Source of the DNA: JBOHRN01 sp050732775
Lineage (GTDB): Bacteria > Gemmatimonadota > Gemmatimonadetes > Longimicrobiales > Longimicrobiaceae
Reading direction: 5' to 3'
Assembly: GCA_050732775.1 (NCBI GenBank)
Contig: JBOHRN010000041.1
Location: 1-54,411 of the forward strand
Length of the DNA stretch: 54,411 nt
The translations under genes were made by a program, and so were the position numbers. Under the pieces are notes generated by a model. It saw nothing but the letters and a program-made list of their open reading frames with translations. It was not told the origin of the DNA and did not search any database. Of this stretch, positions 25,636 through 33,891 are shown piece by piece (position 1 is the first letter of the stretch; each line of letters starts with the position of its first letter).

Positions 25636-27165
25636 TCACAGCTCAGCGAGAATCCCCTCCCGCACCAGCGTGGTCGCCAGGTCGATATCCATCGAGAGCT
25701 GCCGATCCGCACCCAGGGGAGCGATCCGTTCGCGGACCAGCCGGTATGCCCGTTCGACTCCCGCTCCCGGCCGTAGCGGCTTCAGAAACTCGAGTGCCTG
25801 CGCCGCGCACATCAGCTCGATCCCGATTACCGTTTCGGCGTTGCGCAGCGCCCGCCGTGCCTTGCATGCAGCAGCGGGCCCCATCGACACGTGGTCTTCT
25901 TTGTTGGCGCCGGTCGGGATCGAGTCCACGCTGGCGGGATACGCGAGGACCTTGCACTCGCTGACCAGCGCGGCGGCGGTGATCTGCGCTAGCATCATAC
26001 CGGAATGCAAGCCGGGGTCGGGAGTGAGGAAGGCGGGGAGATCCGACAGGTCCGGGTTGACGAGCCTCTCAACGCGGCGCTCGGAGATCGAGGCGAGATC
26101 GGCGAGCGCGATGGTAAGCAGGTCCAGCACCTGCGCGACCGGCTGACCGTGGAAGTTGCCGCCGCTCAGCACCAGACCCATCTCCCCACCGCCGGCGGGT
26201 TCGTCGGGAAAGATCAGGGGGTTATCGGTCGCGCTGTTCGCCTCCGTTGCCAGGACGCTGCGCACATAGGTGAAGGCGTTGCGGGCGGCGCCGTGGACCT
26301 GCGGCATGCAGCGGATCGCGTACGCATCCTGCACGCGAGGGTCGTTGTGACGGTGCGACTCACGGATCTGACTTCCCTCGAGCAGGGCGCGCAGCCGCTC
26401 GGCGCTCGCGAGCTGGCCGGGGTGGGGGCGTGCGCGCTGGATGGCGGGGTGGAAGGCGTCCGGCGTGCCGCGCAACCCCTCGAGCGACATCGCGCCCGCG
26501 ACCTCGGCGGTCTCGACCAATCGCTCCGCGCCGAGCAGCGCGAGAACCCCGATCCCGGTCTGCATCTGGGTGCCGTTGTTGAGGGCGATACCCTCCTTGG
26601 CCTGGAGCCGGAGCGGTTCGAGGCCTACCCGCCGGAGCGCCTCGCCGCCGGGGAGAACCTCTCCGCCGACCTCGGCCTCGCCCTCTCCCACTAGCACCAA
26701 GGCCAGGTGGGAGAGCGGTGCCAGGTCTCCGGACGCTCCCACCGACCCCTGCTCCGGGATGACCGGGTGGACACCGCGGTTAAGCAGCTCCAGCAGCTGC
26801 TCGATCACTTCGACGCGCACCCCCGAAAACCCCTTGGCGAGCACATTGGCCCTGAGCAGCGTGACCGCGCGGGTTTCCTCACGGCAAAGGGGCGAGCCCA
26901 CGCCGCAGGCGTGGCTGCGGATCAAGTTGAGTTGGAGCTCCTCGAGTTGGTCGGGGGGGATGACGGTCTCGGCGAGCCGGCCAAAACCGGTGGTCACGCC
27001 GTAGACCACCCGCCCCTCTCGCACGGCGAGGTCGACCACCTGGCGCGAGCGGCGCACCTTGTCGGCGGCATCCGGGAAGAGAACGATTACGGCCGTCCCC
27101 CTAGCGGCACGTTCCACCTCCGCGAGGGAGAGCCGGTCACCGTCGATATGAATGGATTCTCCCAC
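25636..27165 (-). CDS. hutH: Histidine ammonia-lyase (histidase)
   Basis: A 509-residue histidase that deaminates histidine to urocanate. The self-processing Ala-Ser-Gly triad that forms the MIO cofactor is in GSVGASGDLAPLSH (Ala144-Ser145-Gly146). Other marks are VYGVTTGFG (about 54-62), the QDAYAIRCMPQVHGA-type segment and SATDNPLIF. The start is GTG 27165, with GGGAAGAGAA close upstream. It is the first gene of a short hut operon following the hairpin terminator of the lptD unit. No HutC-type regulator gene is in the window. Confidence 0.95.
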   Translation of the reverse strand: MGESIHIDGDRLSLAEVERAARGTAVIVLFPDAADKVRRSRQVVDLAVREGRVVYGVTTGFGRLAETVIPPDQLEELQLNLIRSHACGVGSPLCREETRAVTLLRANVLAKGFSGVRVEVIEQLLELLNRGVHPVIPEQGSVGASGDLAPLSHLALVLVGEGEAEVGGEVLPGGEALRRVGLEPLRLQAKEGIALNNGTQMQTGIGVLALLGAERLVETAEVAGAMSLEGLRGTPDAFHPAIQRARPHPGQLASAERLRALLEGSQIRESHRHNDPRVQDAYAIRCMPQVHGAARNAFTYVRSVLATEANSATDNPLIFPDEPAGGGEMGLVLSGGNFHGQPVAQVLDLLTIALADLASISERRVERLVNPDLSDLPAFLTPDPGLHSGMMLAQITAAALVSECKVLAYPASVDSIPTGANKEDHVSMGPAAACKARRALRNAETVIGIELMCAAQALEFLKPLRPGAGVERAYRLVRERIAPLGADRQLSMDIDLATTLVREGILAEL

Positions 27166-27200
27166 TTCTCTTCCCGGTGTCGCCGTTGCACCGGAAAGGT

Positions 27201-27232
27201 AAACCGCCGGGAGCCGCTCCGCACCCCGGCGG
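27201..27232 (-). terminator. Hairpin terminator after the lptD/fibronectin transcript
   Basis: On the minus strand CCGCCGGG (27225-27232) pairs perfectly with CCCGGCGG (27204-27211) over eight base pairs, followed at once by TTT and then ACCTTT. It lies between the stop at 27239 and the hutH start, and so would separate the envelope unit from the hut genes. Confidence 0.6.
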
Positions 27233-27238
27233 GCGGAG

Positions 27239-28405
27239 TTACCTTACTACCGTCAAACTCGGTTCGTTCGGGACGGTCTGGTACGACCAGTCGAAAACCG
27301 CGAAGGTGCGCCCCAGCGAGTCTTCGTCCAACGCCTGCACGCGCGTCTGGGCGAAGTGGACCCCGGCCGGGAGCTGGAGCCGGAAGATGTAACTGTACCC
27401 CGCCCGTACCGCGATCGGGTCGGTCTGGTAGCCGGTGGCGGGGGCTTCGCGGGCGGCTTGGCACTCCGCTCCGCTGGCCGGACCGCAGACGAGGGCGGTG
27501 GTGGCCCCGAACTCCAGCACCCCGGTTTGGCCGAGCGGGCGGATCACCCAACCGCCCGTGGTCTCTTCCAGGCGCCACTGCGCCTCGGAGGAGTCGCCCG
27601 GGCGCACACCGTCGCGGTCCGCGGTTGAGACAAAACGGAAACCGCTCCGCTCGGGGTCGTCGCCGTGGGCGTACACCACGGCGCCGAGGGCGTCGGGCCG
27701 GGGAACAGCTCGCACGGTGTCGCTCATGTCGCTCACGTGCCCAAAGGTGTCCACGGCGGCGACGGTGTATCCGTAGAAGACGCCGTTCTCTGTTCGCTCG
27801 TCTAGGAAGCCGGTCCCGTCAGTCTCGCCCACCTGGTAGAGGAGATCAGAGTTGTCGTCGATCTCTACCAAGAAGACAAGGTACTTCCAGAAGTCTTCCG
27901 CCGTACCCCCAGACGACCACTGCAGGTACAGGGAGTTGTCCAGGGCCACGGCGTCGGCGTCGGCGGGCACGGGGGGCGGGGTAGCGTCCGGAACGGGTAC
28001 CCGGATGGCGTTTTCGCTGCTCGTCTCTTCGTTCCGATCCTGGTCGAAGGTGGCCACGTAGTACTCGTAGTCGCGGCCCGGCGTCACGTTCAAGTCGGAG
28101 TACCGGCACCCCTCCGACTGGCAAGAAGTCACGGTGGCAATCAGTATGTAGCCACCGAAGCCGGCCTGCCGTCCGTAAACCCGAAAGGGCTCGTCTTGCC
28201 ACTCGTCGGGGAGAGACCAGGTCAGCAGCACCGACGGCTGGCCTACCGGCTCGCCCGCCAACCACCCCTGCAGAAGCCATTCGTAACGGGCCGCCAGGTT
28301 CTCGGGGGCGCCGGGGCCCGGACCGGGAGGTCCGGGTGTAGTGGGGTCGCCGCAGCCCAGGAGCGCGAGCGTGGCGAGCAAGAAAATGGTGGTGGTCCTG
28401 GACAT
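27239..28405 (-). CDS. Fibronectin type III-like lipoprotein
   Basis: A 388-residue exported lipoprotein (signal IFLLATLALLGC, Cys18) with a Pro/Gly linker after the cysteine. Two fibronectin type III-like domains follow, at about residues 40-130 (with VLLTWSLPDEW and YYVATFDQDRNEE) and 135-225 (with LYLQWSSGG and YGYTVAAVDTFGHVS). A third beta-rich region of about 150 residues has no recognised family and contains a Cys pair (VCGPASGAEC). ATG 28405 is chosen over a GTG at 28411 because GGAGA lies six bases before it. It follows lptD immediately, so it may be an outer-membrane accessory, but nothing proves this. Confidence 0.7.
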   Translation of the reverse strand: MSRTTTIFLLATLALLGCGDPTTPGPPGPGPGAPENLAARYEWLLQGWLAGEPVGQPSVLLTWSLPDEWQDEPFRVYGRQAGFGGYILIATVTSCQSEGCRYSDLNVTPGRDYEYYVATFDQDRNEETSSENAIRVPVPDATPPPVPADADAVALDNSLYLQWSSGGTAEDFWKYLVFLVEIDDNSDLLYQVGETDGTGFLDERTENGVFYGYTVAAVDTFGHVSDMSDTVRAVPRPDALGAVVYAHGDDPERSGFRFVSTADRDGVRPGDSSEAQWRLEETTGGWVIRPLGQTGVLEFGATTALVCGPASGAECQAAREAPATGYQTDPIAVRAGYSYIFRLQLPAGVHFAQTRVQALDEDSLGRTFAVFDWSYQTVPNEPSLTVVR

Positions 28406-28407
28406 AG

Positions 28408-31182
28408 TCACTCTCCGGGAGGCGTGCCGAGCCGTTCCGTCTGGCGCCGGTCCGGACCGATGTCGCGCTCGTCGTGCTCGAACTTGAGGTCCGGAAGGTC
28501 GATCAGACGTACCAGTGCGCTGAACGAAGTGTTCCCGTAGGGGGTGCGCGTAAAGCTGAAGTTAGCCTCCCAGCGGTACAGGTTGCGGGTGACGTTGAGC
28601 CGGTGCGAGCCGAACTCCCCGTCGCTGATCGAGTAGCTGGTGTTCCAGTTGACGGTCCAGTTCCGGGTGGGCGAAAAGGAAACGTTTCCGCTCAGCGTCT
28701 GCGCGCCTTCCTGGCCGAGATCGGCCTCGTCCCGGGACGAGCGGAGTAGCGAGTAGTTGAGCGATACCCGCCACGGCCCGCCCCCGGAAGCCAAAGGGTT
28801 GGCCGTGGCAGTGGTGACGCGGGGGACGGCCGGGAGGGCGGGCTCACCTTCATCGGGGACCAGCGATTCGTCGCTCCCCGGCACCATGGCGCCGCTGTCA
28901 CCTCTACCCAGCCCGATCAGGCGCCCTAAGAAGCCCACCAGGGGAGAGCCCGCGCCGAACGAAAAGGAGGCCCGCAAGCTGGAGAGCCGGGGCGAAAACG
29001 CGCCGTGCGCGGCCGCCTCTCCCGCCAGGGAGTCGGGGAGCTCGGAGCGGTCGAACAGCTCGTGGCTGGTCTGGATGGAGAGCCCGCTCAGAAGGTCGGA
29101 GCTGATGGTGTTACGCACCTCGCGGGTCACCAAGCCCGGCTCCCCGGCCGCGGCGCGCGCGAAGTCGTACTCGAAAGGGCTGGTGGAGACCGAAAGTAGC
29201 GTAACCTTGCGCGCCTCGGGTGGGGGAGAGCGGGTTTCCCCGGCTGGCTCCGTAGTGTCCGCGGCGGCGGTGTCGGTCGCGGCGGTGTCGGGAGGCTCTT
29301 CCTCCCGCTCCCGCAGCTTGGCTTCGATAGTCTGGTTGAACGTGAGCCGGAGGCGGTTGACGGTGCGTCCCCCCGTCTCCCCGAACACCCGCTTCTGGAG
29401 CTCGCTCTGGGTGGCTTGGGGTGAGTAGGTGTAGCTCAGCCCGGGGGAGACCTTGTGGCGAAAGCCGGAGTAGCCGCCCACGCCGGGAAAGAAGCCGAAG
29501 ATGTCGGTCTGAAGCCGGGCTCCGAAGTCGGTCCGGAGCGGCGCGCTAACGTACTCCCCCCCGCTAGCCGTGTCGGCCCTGAGCTCGCTTGAGATACCCA
29601 GGTTGGGGGTAAGGGTGGTCGAGCCGATCAGCTGCTGCTGGTACCCCACTCCGGCCGACCAGCGGCCCCGGTCGCTGCGCAGAGCGCCGGGCGCTAGTTG
29701 AGTACCGTCGAGGGCGGTGGTGTCGGCGGGCACGCTGTCCGCGGGAGTAAAGCCGAACTGCTCCGTCCGCTCGAACGAGCCCGAGGAGGAAAAACTCAGC
29801 CAGCCGAAGGTAACCCCCTGGTTGAAGTTCGCGTCACTGTCCGTCTGCCGGGCGTACCCGCCCCGGCCGGGGTCCAAGCGGAGGTCTCGGGACGAGCGCG
29901 AGCCGCCTCCACTTAGCGTTAGCTGGGCGTTCTGGTACCAGCTCGGATCGGCGGCCTCACTCCGGAACAGTGTGATCGGCTGGGGGGAGATTTGCACCGT
30001 GGGAAAGGTGGTCTCCACCTGGTCGTCGGCCACCGACTGCCGCCGGGTGCCCCCCACGTTCACCGAACCCCAGTCGAAGCGGTGGGCCAGAGAAAAGCTG
30101 GAGCGAAGATTCTGGGTGGCCTCGCTGGGGTCGGTGGTGATATCGCGCAGGTAGAAAGAAGACGAGGCGTAATTCCCCTCCAGCCGCACCTTGCTGCGCT
30201 CGGTGGGATCCCACGAATTGCTGGTGCTGAGGGTAATCTGCCGGGCCCCGTCTTCTGGCCAGAACTGGCGCAGGTTCACCGATCCGTTGAGGAAGCGCCG
30301 CTTCCAGCGGTACTGGAGGGCGCCCGTGAGGGCGATGTAGGTGTCGCTCCGCCAGTCGAGCGCCGCCTGGGCACCCATGAACTGGTTGATAGCCCAGTAG
30401 TAGCCGAGGTTGGAGATGCTGCGCTGGTACCCGGACGAGGTGCGGACCACGTCGGTGAGCCCAAAGGAGGGGGTCAGCAAGCCACTCCGCCTCCCCTCGG
30501 CCAGGTCTTGGACCACGAAGGGGAGCCACATCACCGGAACGTTCTTGAAGTATAGCCGCGCCGGGCGCCCCACCAGGATACGGTCCTCGATAACCATCAC
30601 CTGGTCGGACTGGAAGTGGTACTGCGGCTCTTCCCGGTCGTCCGAGGTGTAGGTGCTCTCCCGCGCGTAGATGGTGTTAGCGCTGTCGACGGTAACATCG
30701 CCGGCCACGTACCAGGTAGCCCCGCGCTCGGCCACCTCGGTGCGGCCCGAGAGGACGGTGGCCCGCGCCCGGTCCAGTTCGTAGAACATCACCTCCCCCT
30801 CGATCTCCTCGGCCTGCAGGCCGCTGGCGCGGGCGTCGTACGCCACCGCGGTGCGCTCGTCTTCCCGGTAGACGATGCTGTCTTGGGCCAGGAGCAGCTG
30901 GCTCTCTCGCGACACCTCGGACTCGCCGAAGAGCCGGAGCGTACGGGTTCCGGCCACGTATTCGGCGCGCTCGCCCGTATACTCGGTGAGCGTGTACCCC
31001 TCCAGCCCCCGCAGCCGGTCGATGATCGAGTCGGGCTCCGCCCGGGCGGGTGCCTCGCTGGTGTCGGGGAGCTGGGGCAGCTCGATCAGCGCGGAGTCGG
31101 GGAGAGCCGGAACGTCATCCTGGGCCGCCAGCCCGGCGGGCAGGAGCGCGAACCACGCCACGACCAGGAGACGCGCCTTCAC
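28408..31182 (-). CDS. lptD: LPS-assembly protein LptD
   Basis: A 924-residue outer-membrane protein that inserts lipopolysaccharide in the outer leaflet. After a signal peptide (LLVVAWFALLPAGLAAQ) an OstA/LptA-like domain (about 60-190) leads to a barrel that opens with the family hallmark KNVPVMWLPFVVQ and GRRSGLLTPSFG. The remainder alternates in barrel fashion. It includes a low-complexity Thr/Ala/Asp/Pro-rich segment (around EEEPPDTAATDTAAADTTEP) that is probably a long loop. I find no cysteine in the whole protein, unlike the proteobacterial LptD, which needs two disulfides. The start is GTG 31182, overlapping tatC by four bases. Confidence 0.88.
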   Translation of the reverse strand: MKARLLVVAWFALLPAGLAAQDDVPALPDSALIELPQLPDTSEAPARAEPDSIIDRLRGLEGYTLTEYTGERAEYVAGTRTLRLFGESEVSRESQLLLAQDSIVYREDERTAVAYDARASGLQAEEIEGEVMFYELDRARATVLSGRTEVAERGATWYVAGDVTVDSANTIYARESTYTSDDREEPQYHFQSDQVMVIEDRILVGRPARLYFKNVPVMWLPFVVQDLAEGRRSGLLTPSFGLTDVVRTSSGYQRSISNLGYYWAINQFMGAQAALDWRSDTYIALTGALQYRWKRRFLNGSVNLRQFWPEDGARQITLSTSNSWDPTERSKVRLEGNYASSSFYLRDITTDPSEATQNLRSSFSLAHRFDWGSVNVGGTRRQSVADDQVETTFPTVQISPQPITLFRSEAADPSWYQNAQLTLSGGGSRSSRDLRLDPGRGGYARQTDSDANFNQGVTFGWLSFSSSGSFERTEQFGFTPADSVPADTTALDGTQLAPGALRSDRGRWSAGVGYQQQLIGSTTLTPNLGISSELRADTASGGEYVSAPLRTDFGARLQTDIFGFFPGVGGYSGFRHKVSPGLSYTYSPQATQSELQKRVFGETGGRTVNRLRLTFNQTIEAKLREREEEPPDTAATDTAAADTTEPAGETRSPPPEARKVTLLSVSTSPFEYDFARAAAGEPGLVTREVRNTISSDLLSGLSIQTSHELFDRSELPDSLAGEAAAHGAFSPRLSSLRASFSFGAGSPLVGFLGRLIGLGRGDSGAMVPGSDESLVPDEGEPALPAVPRVTTATANPLASGGGPWRVSLNYSLLRSSRDEADLGQEGAQTLSGNVSFSPTRNWTVNWNTSYSISDGEFGSHRLNVTRNLYRWEANFSFTRTPYGNTSFSALVRLIDLPDLKFEHDERDIGPDRRQTERLGTPPGE

Positions 31183-31952
31183 GCTCTTCCCTCAGCGGCT
31201 GGTTCCTCGCTCCTCCGCCGGGTGACCAGGGCCGAAAGCCAGATGCTCACCTCGTAGAGGAAGAGCATGGGGATCATCATCATAATCTGGCTGACTAGGT
31301 CGGGCGGGGTAATAAGGGCCGAGCCGATGGTGATGATGACAATGGCCCAGCGCCGCTGGGCGCGCAGGAACTCCGGCGTGACCAGCCCCAGCACCGACAG
31401 GACCAGGATCACGATGGGGAGCTCGAACACGATCCCGAATGCCAGCAGGAGTTTGATGGTGAACGAGAGGTACTCACCGATGACGATGGACTGCTCCAAG
31501 CTCTCCTGCTGGAACCCCATGGAGAACTCCAGCGCCAGCGGGAGCACCGCGAAGTAGGCCAGCGCCACCCCGGCCAGGAATAGTAACAACCCGAAGTACA
31601 AACTGGGAACGATGACCCGGTGCTCGCGCCGGGTCAGCGCCGGGGAGAGGAACGTCCAGACCTGATACACCACGATGGGAAAGGCCAAAATGAGCCCCAC
31701 CACCACCGCCAGCTTGAGCGTGATGATAAAGGGGTCGATGGGGTTCAGATACTTGAGCTTGGAGTCAACCAGGAAGGGATCGATGGGGCGAATGAGGAGC
31801 CCGAGAACGTCGAACCGTTCCACCAGGAAGTACCCGATCGCCGTGCCTACCACCACCGCCGCCAAGCTCCAGATGATTCGCCAGCGCAGCTCTTCGAGGT
31901 GGTCGAGGAACGGCATCTCTGATAGGGCCTTGCCGAAAATAGCTCTCTTCAT
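31179..31952 (-). CDS. tatC: Sec-independent protein translocase subunit TatC
   Basis: A 257-residue polytopic membrane protein with six predicted helices, the receptor for twin-arginine signals. The N-terminal MPFLDHLEELRWRII and the loop segment FPIVVYQVWTFLSPALTRREHR are TatC hallmarks, as is FGIVFELPIVILVL. It starts at ATG 31952, overlapping nrdR by four bases, and ends in a four-base overlap with lptD. tatA/tatB are not in the window. The two twin-arginine ferritin-like proteins at the left end are likely clients. Confidence 0.93.
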   Translation of the reverse strand: MKRAIFGKALSEMPFLDHLEELRWRIIWSLAAVVVGTAIGYFLVERFDVLGLLIRPIDPFLVDSKLKYLNPIDPFIITLKLAVVVGLILAFPIVVYQVWTFLSPALTRREHRVIVPSLYFGLLLFLAGVALAYFAVLPLALEFSMGFQQESLEQSIVIGEYLSFTIKLLLAFGIVFELPIVILVLSVLGLVTPEFLRAQRRWAIVIITIGSALITPPDLVSQIMMMIPMLFLYEVSIWLSALVTRRRSEEPAAEGRA

Positions 31953-32461
31953 TCTTCGCTCTTGCCGAGTGGCAACTCTTCCTGCAGCCGCCGGAGCGCG
32001 GGGTTGCCGCCACGGGCGTCGAGCTCCCGCAACTCTTCATAGAACTCGGTTAGGTCCTGAAAGTTTCGGTACACCGAGGCGAAGCGCACATAGGCGATAT
32101 GGTCGCGCGTCTTGAGCTGCTCCATTACCCGTTCCCCCAAGACGTCGCTGCCCACCTCTTGCTCGTCTTGCCGGTCGAGCCAGCGCTCGACCTCCTCCAC
32201 CACCCGCTCGATCTCGTCAGCGGCGACGGGCCGCTTGGCGCACGCCATGCGGATGCCACGCAGGAGCTTGCGGCGGTCGTACCCCTCCCGCTCCCCGCTC
32301 CGCTTGCGGATCTGGAGGGGTCTCTCCTCCACGTATTCGTAGGTGGTAAAGCGGCGGCCGCAGCCGGTACACTCGCGGCGGCGGCGGATGGCGCGGCCCT
32401 CCCGGCTAGTGCGGGAGTCCACGACCCGGTCCTCGTCGTTCTGGCAGTAAGGGCACCGCAT
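31949..32461 (-). CDS. nrdR: Transcriptional repressor NrdR
   Basis: A 170-residue NrdR, the ATP/dATP-sensing repressor of ribonucleotide reductase genes. It has the N-terminal zinc ribbon (Cys3, Cys6, Cys31, Cys34) with VVDSRTSREGRAIRRRREC, FTTYEYVE, and an ATP-cone domain (about 48-138, with IRKRSGEREGYDRRKLLRGI). The tail from LREL to KSEE is acidic and slightly longer than usual. No nrd gene is in the window, so its targets lie elsewhere. It is coupled to tatC by an ATGA overlap. Confidence 0.95.
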   Translation of the reverse strand: MRCPYCQNDEDRVVDSRTSREGRAIRRRRECTGCGRRFTTYEYVEERPLQIRKRSGEREGYDRRKLLRGIRMACAKRPVAADEIERVVEEVERWLDRQDEQEVGSDVLGERVMEQLKTRDHIAYVRFASVYRNFQDLTEFYEELRELDARGGNPALRRLQEELPLGKSEE

Positions 32462-32504
32462 GGGTGGAAACGCGCGGCCGCCTCTAACGCCGGCCGCTAC
32501 CTCT

Positions 32505-33236
32505 CTACGGCTGGTCGAGGCGTTCCCGGGCGAGGGTGGCCTCGGGGCTGTCCGGGTACGCCGCCACCAGCCGGCTGAGGATCAGGGCGGCCGCCTCGGC
32601 GTTTCCCCGCTCCTCTTCGAGCAGGCCGGCCCGGTACATAGAGGTGGGCGCCTTTTCCGAGTTCGGATACCGCTCCAGCAACCGGGCGTAGGCGTCGAGC
32701 GCGGCCTCCCTTTCGCCGGATTCAGAGTGCGCCTCGCCGATCTGGAACTGGGCCTCGGAAGCGAGCGGATGATCCGGGTACAGCCGCAGGAACTCCTCGA
32801 ACCCGGCCCGAGCCGTGGCCAGGGAGCCACGCCGCAGGGCCTCCATCGACGCCTCGAAGAGATCCCGGGCCGGAGGCAGGTCCGCCAAGTCGCCTCCCTC
32901 TTGGTTCCACTCCCCCCCCTCCGCCCTATGCTCGAGCCGCTCGCGCAGGTCTCCGAGCCGCCGCTGGCTCTGGCCCATCAGCTCCTGGATTTGGAGGAGC
33001 TGCGTCTCGACCTGGTGGAGTTGGCTCGCCTGCTCCCCCTGCTGGCGGTTCTGCTGGCTGCTGAGAGAGTCCAGCAAGAGTTCGTTCTGGCGGATGACCT
33101 CCTGTAGCATCTCCTGCTGGGTGGAGCGCGTCAGCTCCACCTGGGCGGTCAGATCCTGGAGGTCGCGTTTGGTGGCGCACCCCGCCGTGAGAACCGAGAC
33201 GCCCGTAACCACGACCGCTGCCAAGTGTGGGCTCAT
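32505..33236 (-). CDS. cpoB: Tol-Pal system protein CpoB (YbgF)
   Basis: A 243-residue periplasmic protein in the standard position after pal. The signal ends in LTAGC (Cys20), so it may be a lipoprotein, whereas E. coli CpoB is soluble. A coiled coil at about residues 25-95 (LQDLTAQVELTRSTQQEMLQ) is followed by TPR-like repeats from about 118 (DLFEASMEALRRGSLATARA, then FQIGEAHSESGEREAALDAY). It coordinates Tol-Pal action with cell-wall synthesis in E. coli. The ATG overlaps the pal stop by four bases. Confidence 0.85.
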   Translation of the reverse strand: MSPHLAAVVVTGVSVLTAGCATKRDLQDLTAQVELTRSTQQEMLQEVIRQNELLLDSLSSQQNRQQGEQASQLHQVETQLLQIQELMGQSQRRLGDLRERLEHRAEGGEWNQEGGDLADLPPARDLFEASMEALRRGSLATARAGFEEFLRLYPDHPLASEAQFQIGEAHSESGEREAALDAYARLLERYPNSEKAPTSMYRAGLLEEERGNAEAAALILSRLVAAYPDSPEATLARERLDQP

Positions 33237-33808
33237 CTAGTCTCTCCGGGCACGGCTCGGAGTTCCCCGCCGATGATCGCGAAGTCGTCGCGCCGGTTCA
33301 TGGCCCAAGCGCTCTCGTTGGAGCCGTCGGCGATCGGCCTCTCCTTGCCGTAGCTGACCGTGGAGATACGCTCGGGAGAAACTCCGTGGCGGACCAGGAA
33401 CGCCCGCGCCGCCTCGGCGCGGCGCTGCCCCAGAGCCAAGTTGTACTCGGTGGTTCCGCGCTCGTCCGTGTGCCCCTCGACGCGCAGGCGTACGCTGGGA
33501 TTCATGCGCATGATCTCGGCTTTGACGCGCAGCTTCTCCTGCGCCTCGGAAGACAGGAGGTTGCTGTCGAAGTCAAAGTAGACGCGCTCGCTCAGCGCCT
33601 CTTCGGCGCGTGCCCGCTCCGCCTCGCGAACAGTGGCCAAGCGCCGGGCTTCGGCTAGCGAATCGGCGCGGGCGGCGGAGTCCGGGTTCACCACTCTGGC
33701 CGCTCCCTCGGGGTCGGGCGCCGGACCTTCGGCGGGTGGCTTCTTCTTGCACCCCACCCACCCAACCGAGCAGACGAGGGCGATGAGGAGCAGGCGTCCG
33801 GGTTTCAT
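33233..33808 (-). CDS. pal: Peptidoglycan-associated lipoprotein Pal
   Basis: A 191-residue outer-membrane lipoprotein (signal ending WVGC, Cys20) with a helical, charged linker (about 50-75) and an OmpA-like domain that binds peptidoglycan: VYFDFDSNLLS, then RVEGHTDERGTTEYNLALGQRRAEAAR in two conserved blocks, then STVSYGKERPI. It binds TolB and anchors the outer membrane to the wall. GGAGG lies four bases before the ATG at 33808. A promoter-like sequence lies in the gap after tolB, so pal and the genes below it may have their own transcription start. Confidence 0.93.
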   Translation of the reverse strand: MKPGRLLLIALVCSVGWVGCKKKPPAEGPAPDPEGAARVVNPDSAARADSLAEARRLATVREAERARAEEALSERVYFDFDSNLLSSEAQEKLRVKAEIMRMNPSVRLRVEGHTDERGTTEYNLALGQRRAEAARAFLVRHGVSPERISTVSYGKERPIADGSNESAWAMNRRDDFAIIGGELRAVPGETR

Positions 33809-33843
33809 TAGACCTCCGGGAGTCGAAAGGGACGGTTGCGAGA

Positions 33844-33872
33844 AAGATACACCTTTTGGCCCCGCGGGAAAA
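33844..33872 (-). promoter_or_regulatory. Candidate promoter of the pal-cpoB-nrdR-tatC-lptD unit
   Basis: On the minus strand TTTTCC (33867-33872) and TATCTT (33844-33849) are 17 bases apart. The -10 lies in GGTGTATCTT, identical to the element before the TPR gene at 10814. The implied leader is about 30 bases. Confidence 0.4.
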
Positions 33873-33884
33873 TCCCCTCCGGGG
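33869..33884 (-). terminator. Weak hairpin after tolB
   Basis: CCCC, GGA and GGGG followed by ATTTT on the minus strand resembles a minimal intrinsic terminator ten bases after the tolB stop. The stem is only four pairs and its T-run is shared with the -35 of the pal promoter candidate, so it may only attenuate. Confidence 0.3.
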
Positions 33885-33891
33885 CGGTTCT

